From contig JASHYE010000121.1 of assembly GCA_030043155.1 (NCBI GenBank), forward strand, positions 1-30,132: DNA of 30,132 bases. The letters are read 5' to 3'. The translations under genes and the position numbers were made by a program. The DNA comes from Candidatus Acidiferrales bacterium. GTDB taxonomy: Bacteria > Acidobacteriota > Terriglobia > Acidoferrales > UBA7541. Of the stretch, positions 1 through 8,204 are shown one piece after another; the stretch's first letter is position 1; every line of letters starts with the position of its first letter. The notes under the pieces were generated by a model that had not been told where the DNA came from, ran no database searches, and worked only from the letters and a program-made list of their open reading frames with translations.

Positions 1-514
1 GATCCGTCAGGTTGCGCGCGTACTGCTCAAGCGCACGGTATGTTGCCTCGGGATTCTGGCTCGTCACTCGATGGCTTCCGCGCACGCTGACGAGCGCTTG
101 CAGAATGGCATCATGACTGGCGCCATTTTGCGCGAGCACCGCGCCGGCGGGGTCGCTCTGAAGGTTTGCGATAGCAAGCAGGATGTGTTCGGTGGAAACG
201 TACTCGTCCTTGAAATGGCCCGCTTCGTCAAAAGCCTTCGACAGCACCTCATTCGAAGCGGGGCTAAGAAACAGTTGCGCTACTCCGGAAACCCTTGGTA
301 AGCGACTGATTTCTCGTTGCACTGCGGCAGAGATTGTCTCGACGGGGGCTCCCAGTTTGGCAAGCAAGGGCGCCACAAGGCCGTCAGGCTGAACAAGCAG
401 AGCGGCTAAAATATGCGACGGCTCGACTTGCTGCTGACCGGCTTGCGCAGCAATCTCCTGCGCAGCCTGGAGCGCTTCCTGAGCCTTTACGGTTAGTTTG
501 TCGTAGCGAATCAT
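1..514 (-). CDS. clpB: ClpB disaggregase, N-terminal part (cut by window edge)
   Basis: This encodes the first 171 residues of the AAA+ disaggregase ClpB, which works with DnaK to rescue aggregated proteins in the cytoplasm. The N-terminus MIRYDKLTVKAQEAL and the following text (EPSHILAALL near residue 35, then STEHILLAIANL near 110) are the two helical repeats of the Clp N domain. The reading frame stays open to base 1, so the rest of the gene, including both ATPase domains, lies outside the window. The ATG at 514-512 fits the family start; its Shine-Dalgarno is weak. ClpA/ClpC share this fold, but the start sequence and the neighbouring hsp20 favour ClpB. A strong terminator separates it from hsp20, so it probably has its own promoter or depends on read-through. 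Confidence 0.9.
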   Translation of the reverse strand, partial: MIRYDKLTVKAQEALQAAQEIAAQAGQQQVEPSHILAALLVQPDGLVAPLLAKLGAPVETISAAVQREISRLPRVSGVAQLFLSPASNEVLSKAFDEAGHFKDEYVSTEHILLAIANLQSDPAGAVLAQNGASHDAILQALVSVRGSHRVTSQNPEATYRALEQYARNLTD

Positions 515-549
515 AAGACGTCCGAGAACTGATCTTACCTCTGGCCGAG

Positions 550-580
550 AAAAAAGGGGCCAAGTGTCTTCGGCCCCTTT
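550..580 (-). terminator. Intrinsic terminator after hsp20
   Basis: On the minus strand a perfect 9-bp stem, AAAGGGGCC / GGCCCCTTT, with a 10-nt loop runs straight into a six-T tract (bases 555-550). It begins 10 nt after the hsp20 stop codon and lies upstream of clpB, so it should end hsp20 transcripts and uncouple the two genes at least partly. Confidence 0.9.
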
Positions 581-590
581 ATCCGCCGGT

Positions 591-1046
591 TTAGTTCTTT
601 CCGTTGGTCACGTTGACTTTCACCTGCTTCGGCTTGGATTCAGCGCGCTTCGGCAAGGTGACTGTCAGCACTCCATCCGTGTATTTGGCCTGGATCGCCT
701 GAGTGTCCACGGTGTTTGGCAGAGAGAAGGTCCGGTGAAAAGAACCGTAAGACCGTTCCATCCGGAGATAGTTCTCCTCTTTCACCTCCTGCTCAAACTT
801 CCGCTCGCCACCGATGGTCAACATGTTGTTCTCAACTCTAACGTCAAGGTCTTTCTCCGTAGCGCCAGGCAGGTCAGCCTTGATAACCAGCTCATTTTCA
901 GTCCCGTAGATGTCCACAGAGGGTGCCCAAGCGCTCAAAGTGGAGATCTCTCCGTTCTGCGAGAATTTGCTGTCAAACAGCCGATTTACCTGCTCCTGGA
1001 GCGCCGAAAGATTGTGAAATGGGTCCCACCGAGTGATTCCGTTCAT
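591..1046 (-). CDS. Hsp20/alpha-crystallin family small heat-shock protein
   Basis: A 151-aa ATP-independent holdase that binds unfolding proteins and passes them to ClpB/DnaK. The N-terminal part (RWDPFHNLSALQEQVNRLF) is typical of the bacterial class. The alpha-crystallin domain spans roughly residues 40-140, with VDIYGTENELVIKADLPG at its start and the conserved DGVLTVTLPK strand near its end. The C-terminal VKVNV resembles the IXI-type anchor. The ATG is preceded by an excellent Shine-Dalgarno, GGAGGAAGG, at 1049-1057. The gene lies directly upstream of clpB, a sensible functional pairing, but is followed by a terminator. Promoter and inverted repeat are listed separately. Confidence 0.95.
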   Translation of the reverse strand: MNGITRWDPFHNLSALQEQVNRLFDSKFSQNGEISTLSAWAPSVDIYGTENELVIKADLPGATEKDLDVRVENNMLTIGGERKFEQEVKEENYLRMERSYGSFHRTFSLPNTVDTQAIQAKYTDGVLTVTLPKRAESKPKQVKVNVTNGKN

Positions 1047-1083
1047 TTCCTTCCTCCATCGTGAATTATATACTTCTGCTAAG

Positions 1084-1112
1084 CTTATATTATATTAGCG
1101 TTATGATGTCAA
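1084..1112 (-). promoter_or_regulatory. Sigma-70-type promoter of hsp20
   Basis: On the minus strand a perfect TTGACA (1112-1107) and TATAAG (1089-1084) are separated by exactly 17 bp, about 38 bp upstream of the hsp20 start codon. The surroundings are AT-rich, unlike the neighbouring coding DNA. The near-consensus -35 implies a housekeeping sigma factor, so heat control probably comes from a repressor or from RNA structure. Confidence 0.75.
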
Positions 1113-1137
1113 GTATTTTATGATTTTCTAACGCCAA
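1095..1137. repeat. Inverted repeat flanking the hsp20 -35 box
   Basis: TTAGCGTTA at 1095-1103 and TAACGCCAA at 1129-1137 form a 9-bp inverted repeat with one mismatch. The arms are 25 bp apart and sit on either side of the TTGACA element. The centre-to-centre distance is 34 bp, a little over three helical turns. It matches neither the CIRCE element (TTAGCACTC arms) nor HspR/HAIR sites, as far as I can judge. The position suits a repressor operator. Confidence 0.5.
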
Positions 1138-1154
1138 TATTTTCAGATATATAG

Positions 1155-2318
1155 TTACAAAACTCGTAGAATCAGGCATTTTAGGTATTGGGTCTCAGGC
1201 ATTGTGAGCAGGATAGGATGGTCTCTCGACTGGGTGCGACGTTCAATCACCTGCACCGACCTATGTGCATCAGTCGCTGCTTCGGCAACGATCTGTAGAA
1301 ACAGGGGCTCTGAGATATGGTAGGAACAGGAGCACGTAGTGAGCACTCCTCCAGACCGAAGGATTCGGATCGCGCGAAGATTGATTTCCTTGTAGCCGCG
1401 AGCGGCTGCACCCACGCTTTCGCGATTCTTCGCAAATGCGGGAGGGTCAAGAATAACGGCATCGAATCTCCGCCCAGAGCTGTCGTAGCCCTTAAGCGCG
1501 TCAAATGCATTGCTTTCCGCAAATGTGACATTTTCAAAAGCGTTCAACTTCTGATTTTCTCGGGCTATGTTGATTGCCGCTCCAGACAGGTCAATAGCTT
1601 CAACGTGCTTGGCACGGAGCGCTGCTGTCAGCGCGAACCCTCCATGATAGGTGAAAGCATCAAGAACCTCTCCCGAAACGTAATCCGCCGCTGCGAGATG
1701 ATTTTCGCGCTGGTCCAGGAACCCGCCTGTTTTTTGGCCTGTGCGTAGATCATGCACAAAACGAATACCGTTTTGAGTCGACGTTACTTGTTCCGGAACT
1801 TCGCCATGGAGGAGCGAATTTACTCGTTTGAGCCCTTCGAGTTCACGCACCCGTGGATCGTTTCTTTCAAAAATTCCTCGCGGTGAGAAGAGGTCCAACA
1901 GGAGTGAGACAATCTCCTGCTTGCGGCGCTCCGCTCCTTGGCTAAGGGTTTGGATCACCAGATAATCGGAATAGCGGTCGACAACTATGGACGGAAGCAA
2001 GTCGGATTCGCCATAAACAAGCCGGTACGAGTCTGTGTCTGTGACAACCCTGCTGCGATATGCCGTCGCATTCTGTATTCTTGACCGCAAGAAATCTGTG
2101 TCAACCGCGACGTCTTCGCGGGTGAGCAGCCGAAGCGTGATTTGTGAGCGACTGCTGAAGAATGCGCGTCCGATGAAGTTATTTCCTTCATCTAAAACGC
2201 GGACGGTGTCGCCGCTTTGAGCCTCAACGCCGCGAACGTCGCTGCGATAGACCCAGAGATGGCCGGAGCGGATCCGGTCCGCTCCTCGACGGCTGATTTT
2301 GACTTGCCCTTCAGGCAT
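1155..2318 (-). CDS. RlmI-type 23S rRNA (cytosine-5) methyltransferase
   Basis: A 387-aa SAM-dependent methyltransferase of the RlmI/YccW family, which makes m5C in 23S rRNA. An N-terminal PUA domain (SRRGADRIRSGHLWVYRSDV near residues 7-26) is followed by the family signature RTGQKTGGFLDQRENH near 190-205. The SAM-binding motif VLDAFTYHGGFALTAAL and motif IV DPPAFAK come next. The ATG at 2318 is chosen because the PUA domain begins directly after it and AAGGA lies 7 nt upstream. The frame remains open a further 71 codons upstream, but that stretch overlaps the queA start and looks non-coding. It is divergent from queA. The exact target base is inferred from the family. Confidence 0.88.
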   Translation of the reverse strand: MPEGQVKISRRGADRIRSGHLWVYRSDVRGVEAQSGDTVRVLDEGNNFIGRAFFSSRSQITLRLLTREDVAVDTDFLRSRIQNATAYRSRVVTDTDSYRLVYGESDLLPSIVVDRYSDYLVIQTLSQGAERRKQEIVSLLLDLFSPRGIFERNDPRVRELEGLKRVNSLLHGEVPEQVTSTQNGIRFVHDLRTGQKTGGFLDQRENHLAAADYVSGEVLDAFTYHGGFALTAALRAKHVEAIDLSGAAINIARENQKLNAFENVTFAESNAFDALKGYDSSGRRFDAVILDPPAFAKNRESVGAAARGYKEINLRAIRILRSGGVLTTCSCSYHISEPLFLQIVAEAATDAHRSVQVIERRTQSRDHPILLTMPETQYLKCLILRVL

Positions 2319-2480
2319 AGGTGGTCCTTGGAAGCATACTGCCGCGAGCTCCGCTAAAATAGGCCCACGGCGCTGCGAGCGCAACCATGCGAGCTGTCCG
2401 GAGGTTGAGTTGCATGCCGTAATATCACGGTCTGTTGCAAGTGGCAATGTGACATCAAATTCTGTTCGGGGGCAGGAACG

Positions 2481-3584
2481 TTGGACGTTAGCGACTTCGA
2501 TTATGAATTGCCCGCAGGTCTGATCGCGCAACGCCCGCTTGAAAGGCGCGACGCTTCGCGAATGCTTGTGATGAATCGCGCGACGGGATCGCTGGAAGAT
2601 CGAATGTTCGCCGATTTCGAGAATCTTCTGCGCGGCGATGAGCTGATCGTTGTCAATAATGCCCGGGTGCTTCCGGCGCGATTGTGGGGGCGCCGGAAGG
2701 GATTAAGAGCTCAGTCAGTAGGGAAGAACAGTCCAATTCGTCATGAGAATCTGACGACACTCATTGAAGTTTTGCTGCTCAGGTCCGTTGGCACGGACGA
2801 ATGGGAAGCGCTAGTTCGCCCCGGGCGCAAAATCTCTGTTGGCGAGACAATTATCTTCGGAGAAGGCGAACTTCAGGCAAAGGTGCTGGAACGCGGAGAT
2901 TTCGGCCAGCGGAGGCTCAAGTTTTCAGGGGAAGGCAATCTGGCAGAATCCGTCGAGCGCCTGGGCCACATTCCCTTGCCTCCCTATATCAAACGCCCCG
3001 ATAATGCCTCAGACCGAGAGAGATATCAGACCGTTTTCGCTCGGGAGGGAAGCGCGGTGGCTGCTCCGACGGCGGGATTGCACTTTACTCAAGAGATTCT
3101 GTCCCGCTTGAATGCGCGGAGTGTCGAGATTCGAGAGATCACGCTCAACGTTGGCCTCGGCACATTTGAGCCCGTCCGAACCAGCCGGTTGGAGGATCAT
3201 CACATTCACAAAGAGCACTATCACATTTCGGAGGAAACCGTTGCTGCTATTGCTCACGCTCGGCGGGAAGGGCGTCCGATTCTTGCCGTCGGGACGACTG
3301 TCGTCCGAGCGTTGGAGGACGCGGCGGAAAAATGTGCATCCAGTGACGGGAGCATGGCGGGATCAATTGAACCAGGGGAGTTCGAAGCGGGGATATTTAT
3401 TTTCCCGGGCAAGCCATTTCGTATCGTCAACCAGCTTCTGACGAACTTTCATCTGCCGCGATCGACTTTGCTGGCCCTGGTGGCGGCATTGGCCGGGCGC
3501 GAAAATGTCCTGTGGGCTTACCGTCACGCCGTTCACGAAAAATATCGCTTTTATAGCTACGGCGATTGTATGTGGATTCGCTAG
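2481..3584 (+). CDS. queA: S-adenosylmethionine:tRNA ribosyltransferase-isomerase
   Basis: QueA transfers the ribosyl group of SAM to 7-aminomethyl-deazaguanine in tRNA, giving epoxyqueuosine. The 367-aa product begins with the family N-terminus VSDFDYELPAGLIAQRPL and carries AAPTAGLHFT, NVGLGTFEPV, HKEHYHI and the C-terminal RFYSYGDCMWI, so it is complete. The start codon is TTG at 2481, since the family N-terminus begins exactly there; AGGA at 2474-2477 gives a somewhat short spacing. It is about 20 residues longer than usual. The extra length is partly an insertion near residues 74-92, between the RLWGRRKG strand and LIEVLLLR. Confidence 0.95.
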   Translation: MDVSDFDYELPAGLIAQRPLERRDASRMLVMNRATGSLEDRMFADFENLLRGDELIVVNNARVLPARLWGRRKGLRAQSVGKNSPIRHENLTTLIEVLLLRSVGTDEWEALVRPGRKISVGETIIFGEGELQAKVLERGDFGQRRLKFSGEGNLAESVERLGHIPLPPYIKRPDNASDRERYQTVFAREGSAVAAPTAGLHFTQEILSRLNARSVEIREITLNVGLGTFEPVRTSRLEDHHIHKEHYHISEETVAAIAHARREGRPILAVGTTVVRALEDAAEKCASSDGSMAGSIEPGEFEAGIFIFPGKPFRIVNQLLTNFHLPRSTLLALVAALAGRENVLWAYRHAVHEKYRFYSYGDCMWIR

Positions 3585-3625
3585 GTTTGGGGATGAAGTC
3601 TGCACGTTTCGAATGCTTCGATTCG

Positions 3626-3654
3626 TGGAATGGCGGCAGAGCATCGTCTATAAT
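3626..3654 (+). promoter_or_regulatory. Candidate promoter of the phosphoesterase operon
   Basis: A perfect TATAAT at 3649-3654 lies 25 bp upstream of the phosphoesterase start. The hexamer 17 bp further upstream (TGGAAT, 3626-3631) is only a weak -35. It would drive the phosphoesterase, DUF2393-like and nuclease-like genes independently of queA. Confidence 0.5.
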
Positions 3655-3678
3655 CGGCGCAGTTGAGGAGTGCATGTG

Positions 3679-4425
3679 ATGCGGTTTTTGATCTTAAGCG
3701 ACATTCACGCAAATGTGACTGCGCTCGAAGCATCGCTCGCAGAAGCCGATGGAAAATGGGACAAAGCTGTGTGTCTCGGAGACATCGTCGGTTACGGCCC
3801 CGATCCGAATGAAGTCATTGACCGAATCCGTGGCCTGGAAGCGGTAACCATTCGAGGCAACCACGATAAAGTAGGAAGCGGACTTACCAGCGCCGACGAC
3901 TTCAATCCTGTCGCGCGCGCCGCCGCCATGTGGACTCGCGAGCATCTTCGTCCTGAAAACCGCGAATACCTTGAAAAATTGCCTTTAGGGCCGCTTTCAG
4001 TGGACGGCTTTTCGGTGGTCCATGGCGCAATGCGCGATGAGGACGAGTACGTGGTTGCGCCGGCTCAGGCTCTTGAGTCGCTCATAGAGGCTCCTTCTCA
4101 GGTGACTTTTTTCGGGCACACGCACCTGCAAGTCGGCTTCTCGCTCGGTCCCGATAATGCTATTTCCTCTCTGCGACTGCGCCCGGCAAATGATGCCAAG
4201 GTTACCAAGCTTGAACTCAAGGTCGGCACGAACTATCTGCTGAATCCAGGGTCGGTTGGCCAGCCGCGTGATGGCGATCCGCGGGCGGCCTTTGCGATTG
4301 CAGACCTCTCACAAAATGAAGTGGAATTTTGGCGCGTTCCCTATGAAATCGAGTCCGTCCAGGGCCGCATGGAGAAAGCTGGTTTGCCCGAGCCGTTAAT
4401 CCTGCGGCTTACTTTTGGCCGTTAG
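3679..4425 (+). CDS. YfcE/MJ0936-type metallophosphoesterase
   Basis: A 248-aa calcineurin-like phosphoesterase, complete. Metal-binding motifs appear in order: SDIHAN (residues 7-12), GDIVGYGPDPNEV, GNHD, VVHGAM and GHTHLQVGF. LNPGSVGQPRDGDPRA is the usual family C-terminal signature. The family hydrolyses phosphodiesters or phosphoprotein substrates; the substrate cannot be told from sequence. ATG 3679 is preferred to the in-frame GTGs at 3670 and 3676 because GAGGAG (3665-3670) lies 8 nt before it and family members begin MRFLILSDIH. It is the first of three closely spaced plus-strand genes. Confidence 0.9.
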   Translation: MRFLILSDIHANVTALEASLAEADGKWDKAVCLGDIVGYGPDPNEVIDRIRGLEAVTIRGNHDKVGSGLTSADDFNPVARAAAMWTREHLRPENREYLEKLPLGPLSVDGFSVVHGAMRDEDEYVVAPAQALESLIEAPSQVTFFGHTHLQVGFSLGPDNAISSLRLRPANDAKVTKLELKVGTNYLLNPGSVGQPRDGDPRAAFAIADLSQNEVEFWRVPYEIESVQGRMEKAGLPEPLILRLTFGR

Positions 4426-4458
4426 ATAAGAGCTTTTCGATCGTTGAGGAGACCAGTT

Positions 4459-4932
4459 TTGGCGCGGGAAGAACGAAGCCGGATGGGCGGGCCATTTCTG
4501 ATCGGAGTCGTGGTTGTCTTCATCGTTTTTGCGGCCTTCTACTTCGCCATGCGGTTTTCCGGCGGAAATACTCCGGCGGTTCAAAAGCCCCTCGTTTTCG
4601 GAGCCGCCGAACAGGCATATGCAAACGAGATTCAATTCACAAACTTCAATCTGTCGCGCTTTGAGAATATGCTGCACCAACAGGTGACATATCTGAACGG
4701 CGACATTTCCAACAAAGGCACCCGTGCCATCCGCGCCGCTGAAATTACCGTGGAATTCTATGATAAGGAGAATCGTGTCGCGCTTCGAGACACGCGGCGG
4801 ATCATCGGGAATGGCAGCCAGCCGCTTGAAAGCGGCGAGACGCGCGATTTTCAGATCGGATTTGAGGCGATTCCGAACTCGTGGAATGGCAAATTCCCGA
4901 GCGTTCGCATAACCGGGCTTGATCTCGAATAG
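4459..4932 (+). CDS. Membrane-anchored DUF2393/FxLYD-like protein
   Basis: A 157-aa protein with one transmembrane helix (about residues 11-31, FLIGVVVVFIVFAAFYFAM) and an extracytoplasmic domain of beta-strand character. The domain has YLNGDISNKGTRAIRAAEI, then VEFYDKENRVALRD, and ends with FPSVRITGLDL, the pattern of DUF2393/FxLYD immunoglobulin-like domains of unknown function. The TTG at 4459 is chosen because GAGGAG at 4446-4451 precedes it by 7 nt; an upstream TTG at 4444 has no such site. It starts 33 bp after the phosphoesterase stop and ends 32 bp before the nuclease-like gene, so the three probably share a transcript. Function unknown. Confidence 0.7.
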   Translation: MAREERSRMGGPFLIGVVVVFIVFAAFYFAMRFSGGNTPAVQKPLVFGAAEQAYANEIQFTNFNLSRFENMLHQQVTYLNGDISNKGTRAIRAAEITVEFYDKENRVALRDTRRIIGNGSQPLESGETRDFQIGFEAIPNSWNGKFPSVRITGLDLE

Positions 4933-4964
4933 CTTTTAGTTCAACAGCGGGAATTTCCGGGATT

Positions 4965-6452
4965 ATGAACGAGTGGGAGAATCTGGGGCAGGCACTTTCG
5001 AAGCTCGTTTCAACGGGTCCAGTAGAGGTTCACGAGGACGGCAAGTGGCTGGCATCTCTTGCAGGCTTCCGCAGCGAACTTCGAACACAGGGCAAGAATA
5101 CTCTGATTCATCTTTGGTCACCCGAAACCAGCCTCGTCCGCCGCATTTTGCGAATATCATCGTGCGAGCTAAATCGCATTGAGCTTGAGGTGCAGAGATT
5201 CGGTCCGGGCAAACCGGCGACTCTGGAGTTTCTGGCCCTGGGCCGTGCCAGATCCGATTCACGAATCGGGAGGGAGCAGTTCAAAGCACGATTCGCGCGC
5301 ATGCTGAGCGAGCGTTTTCCGGATGCCCAAATCGGCTCTCTCACGACCGCCGCAGATCTGAAACGGTCCTTCTCATCTCTGTATACACGCGGCATCATGA
5401 CGGAACAGGGGAGGTCGTGGGCCGTGATAGCCGCGGCGCCGTCGGAAAATTCAACCACCTTTGACGGAATTTTAAGTTTCGGGCTTCTTTGGCTTGATTG
5501 GACGAGACAACATCCACAGCATCGCCCGATCCAGGGCTTGAGGATTTTTCTGCCGCAAGGACACACGCGAACCACAATGGAGCGCGCGCGGGCGTTAAGC
5601 CCGGCTTTGGCGTTGGAAGTTTATGACTTTAGAGAGAGCGATTCCCTGTTTCGGCGGGTCGAGCATTCCAGCCAGGGGAATGTCGAAAGCTGGCTGTCTC
5701 CGCGTCGAGATGCCGAAATTGCTCTGGCCGAAGCGAGCGGTCTCATCCAGAACATTCGATCATTGCTGCCTGATTGTGCCGATGAGATGGAGGTTTCAGT
5801 TCCGGCAGGCACGCAAGACGTTTGTTTCCGTTTCCTCGGCCTCGAATTCGCGCGGCGAATTGGCGGCCAGCTTTACTGTGGCCTTAGCGATAACAGGAGG
5901 CCAGTTGACATCACGGATTCGGGCGACGTCGCTAAGCTACTCGGCCGTTTGGCCCAGAAGCGGAATTATCGCACTTCGGAATTAAATGACCCGCTCTACC
6001 GCGCCTCCCCCGAGCGCTGGCTGGAGACAATGGTTTGCCGTGATCCGGAGAAGCTGGATGCCCGACTTGTCCCTGAACATCTCTATTCCCAGGTTCCTGC
6101 TTTAGCGGCTGGTGAGCGCGGCATTATTGATTTGCTCGGCGTCACGCGGACCGGAAGGCTCGTTGTCATCGAACTCAAGGCCTCCGAAGATTTGCATCTT
6201 CCTCTTCAGGCGGTCGATTACTGGTTGAGGGTTCGGCGCCATCTTACAGAGGGAGATTTTCAACGGTACGGCTATTTCCAGGGCATCGAAATTCGGCCAC
6301 AGGCACCGCTTGTTTGGCTGGTTGCACCGAGCTTACACTTCCACCCCGCCAACGAAACCCAGTTACGTTATTTCTCGCCTGAGCTAAAGGTCACAAGAAT
6401 AGGGCTCAACGAAAATTGGCGCAAAGGGCTGCAAGTGATTTCCAGGCAGTAG
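4965..6452 (+). CDS. Uncharacterised protein with C-terminal PD-(D/E)XK nuclease-like domain
   Basis: A 495-aa protein that I do not recognise as a named family. The last 110 residues carry a convincing PD-(D/E)XK core. Asp389 (GIIDLLGV) is followed by Glu403 and Lys405 (LVVIELKA), then Gln415 and Tyr419 (LQAVDYW) as in RecB-type QxxxY nucleases. The arrangement resembles the NucS/EndoMS C-terminal nuclease. Residues 1-380 show no motif I know; they are mixed alpha/beta with a basic central part and no signal peptide or membrane helix. The likely role is metal-dependent DNA cleavage, inferred from the C-terminus only. It is third in the phosphoesterase / DUF2393-like operon. No clear terminator follows. 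Confidence 0.65.
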   Translation: MNEWENLGQALSKLVSTGPVEVHEDGKWLASLAGFRSELRTQGKNTLIHLWSPETSLVRRILRISSCELNRIELEVQRFGPGKPATLEFLALGRARSDSRIGREQFKARFARMLSERFPDAQIGSLTTAADLKRSFSSLYTRGIMTEQGRSWAVIAAAPSENSTTFDGILSFGLLWLDWTRQHPQHRPIQGLRIFLPQGHTRTTMERARALSPALALEVYDFRESDSLFRRVEHSSQGNVESWLSPRRDAEIALAEASGLIQNIRSLLPDCADEMEVSVPAGTQDVCFRFLGLEFARRIGGQLYCGLSDNRRPVDITDSGDVAKLLGRLAQKRNYRTSELNDPLYRASPERWLETMVCRDPEKLDARLVPEHLYSQVPALAAGERGIIDLLGVTRTGRLVVIELKASEDLHLPLQAVDYWLRVRRHLTEGDFQRYGYFQGIEIRPQAPLVWLVAPSLHFHPANETQLRYFSPELKVTRIGLNENWRKGLQVISRQ

Positions 6453-6603
6453 ATTCAAGCCAAAAAAGAAGGGAAGCAGCTTAGGTCGCCCTATGCCACT
6501 TCCCGGGGTGTGTCCTAGATGTGATTACTTAAATAGATGCCACATTCCCGGAAAGGTTGCAACGAGAGAAAAGACGTAGAAAGGGAGAAAAAAAGCCGGA
6601 CAG

Positions 6604-7233
6604 TCAGTAGAATAGATACTTCCGCCACTTCTCATCCTTATGCCCAATCAGGCGCATCAGTTGCCGGGATGTGTGTAGCGTAAAGGGCCTCGGCCGCCGA
6701 GCAAGCTGCAGCCCCGCTTCCTCAGGAGTGCGATCACCCTTGTGGTTATTGCAGGCGTAGCAGCAGGCAACCAGGTTCTCCCACGACGACCGCCCGCCGC
6801 GCGAACGCGGCAAAACATGGTCCAACGTGAGTTCCGAAGTGGAGAACGTCCTTCCACAAAACTGGCAGATGTTGCGGTCCCGCAAGAGAATGTTCTTGCG
6901 TGATAATGCCCGGCTCTGCTGCGGAATATGCCGGTAACTCAGAAGGCGAATTACCGAAGGTACCGGAACCGCTTTGCTTGCGGAATGAACGTTCGAGGTT
7001 TGTGTCTCTTCTGCCTGCGCGACGCCCTTAAGCATAAGAACAAGCGCTCGTCGAACTGCTGTCACATTGATGGGTTCGAACGTGGCATTCAGGACAAGAA
7101 CGGGCGCCTGCATGACAGAAGGCCGGCGTGGAACGACGTCCGTCTTTGCTACCGCATCAACGGCTGGACGACTCCCCGCAACCGAGATTTTCGGACGCGG
7201 ACGTAAGACATTCGCTTTGTAACGATTGTCCAT
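6604..7233 (-). CDS. HNH endonuclease family protein
   Basis: A 209-aa protein with a compact HNH domain near residues 117-175. CQFCG provides the first zinc-binding pair, [10 protein letters not shown] the catalytic His, SWENLV the Asn, and [13 protein letters not shown] the second Cys pair and last His. The stretch [13 protein letters not shown] just after Met41 is the usual N-terminus of this widespread HNH family. The first 40 residues are an extra, basic and probably disordered tail. ATG 7233 has GAGGAA 10 nt upstream; Met41 (7113) is a possible alternative start without a clear Shine-Dalgarno. It begins 14 nt after the comF stop, so the two are almost certainly co-transcribed. Substrate unknown. 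Confidence 0.85.
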   Translation of the reverse strand: MDNRYKANVLRPRPKISVAGSRPAVDAVAKTDVVPRRPSVMQAPVLVLNATFEPINVTAVRRALVLMLKGVAQAEETQTSNVHSASKAVPVPSVIRLLSYRHIPQQSRALSRKNILLRDRNICQFCGRTFSTSELTLDHVLPRSRGGRSSWENLVACCYACNNHKGDRTPEEAGLQLARRPRPFTLHTSRQLMRLIGHKDEKWRKYLFY

Positions 7234-7247
7234 AAACGGCAGATTCC

Positions 7248-8090
7248 TCAGTCCCGCTCCTTGGATATAATCACCTGTCCTTTAGATGTGGGTTGCAGGT
7301 GAGTGGTCGTCGCCTTTTGACTGGATGCCGCGGCCTCGGCGGCAGCCCAAGAAATCGCACGCGCAACCGTCAAACCGACCACGCTTTTGGCGCCCGCTCT
7401 TTTTAGCGCCCGAGAGCATGCATCCAGCGTCGCGCCGGTCGTGAACACATCATCTATCAGCAAGATACGCAGGTTGTCAACTCGCGTGCCTTTCCGGATT
7501 TCGTATGCGCCACGCACCGTCAGCCACCGTTCCCGCCTCGACAACAGTAAGCGCGAAGGCCGGGGTTTCGTCCTCATTAGAAGATAAGGGCCAAGCGGGA
7601 GTTGCATCCAGCGGGCCAGTGGCTTCGCAATAAGCTCAGCTTGGTTATACCCGCGCTCGCGTAAACGCCCGGGATGAAGGGGAACCGGCACGACCACGTC
7701 TACGTCGCTCAGCGCTGCGTTCTCTCGCGCGATGCTATGCAGTCTTTGCGCGAACCACCGGCCGAGCTGTGTTAGCCGTTCGTATTTCATTAAGCTAATT
7801 GCGCGAACCATATGGTCTGTATAGGGACCAAAGCTGCGTGCGCACTCGAAGGCATACACATCTCGGCGGCAGGCAAAGCACTTTGGCATTTGGGCATCGA
7901 GTGCGACTTCCGAGGCAAAGGGCCTTCCGCAACAGGCGCAGACGGGCCCATTCAACGGTCTAAGAGCCTGGAAACACCCCTCACAAATTGGCAACATACC
8001 GGCGCGGGTCAGCACAGCTCCACAGATCCAGCACGGTGCAGGAAACATCACCGAGACGACGGCATCTATGATGGATCGAGCGTACCCCAT
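7248..8090 (-). CDS. comF: ComF family phosphoribosyltransferase-like protein
   Basis: A 280-aa ComF homologue, the cytoplasmic late-competence protein needed for DNA uptake in transformable bacteria. The N-terminal zinc ribbon has paired cysteines (CWIC near 20-23, CEGC, CACC, CFAC). The phosphoribosyltransferase-like domain follows, with [20 protein letters not shown] and the PRPP-loop signature [13 protein letters not shown] near 210-222. Its last 35 residues are an Ala/Thr/Lys-rich tail beyond the normal end. The start ATG at 8090 has a poor Shine-Dalgarno and a small hairpin just upstream. It is followed closely by the HNH nuclease gene. Whether this organism is competent cannot be seen here. 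Confidence 0.88.
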   Translation of the reverse strand: MGYARSIIDAVVSVMFPAPCWICGAVLTRAGMLPICEGCFQALRPLNGPVCACCGRPFASEVALDAQMPKCFACRRDVYAFECARSFGPYTDHMVRAISLMKYERLTQLGRWFAQRLHSIARENAALSDVDVVVPVPLHPGRLRERGYNQAELIAKPLARWMQLPLGPYLLMRTKPRPSRLLLSRRERWLTVRGAYEIRKGTRVDNLRILLIDDVFTTGATLDACSRALKRAGAKSVVGLTVARAISWAAAEAAASSQKATTTHLQPTSKGQVIISKERD

Positions 8091-8094
8091 CGTA

Positions 8095-8147
8095 ATTACC
8101 AGAGAGGTAATGTCCGCTTAAATTTATACTATCTGGGTTCTCAGATA
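8095..8147 (-). other. Two small hairpins in the comF leader
   Basis: Upstream of comF lie two perfect 6-bp inverted repeats. TATCTG/CAGATA has a 6-nt loop (8130-8147) and ATTACC/GGTAAT a 5-nt loop (8095-8111). The second ends 4 nt before the start codon and covers the place where a Shine-Dalgarno would lie. They could modulate translation or terminate the dksA-like transcript, though no T-tract follows; either role is a guess. Confidence 0.3.
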
Positions 8148-8204
8148 AAGGGCGGCAAACGAAGAAATCAGAATTCAGGGTCCTGGCCGATTGGAAAAGA
8201 AATG

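Noticed and set aside
1757..1775. Perfect inverted repeat CAAAACG / CGTTTTG with a 5-bp spacer
   Set aside because: It lies inside the conserved coding sequence of the RlmI-type gene with no promoter nearby, and no T-tract follows. Codon constraints explain it well enough.
6575..6603. T-rich run downstream of the HNH gene on the minus strand as a terminator
   Set aside because: A seven-T tract is present, but I could not find a stable stem immediately before it.
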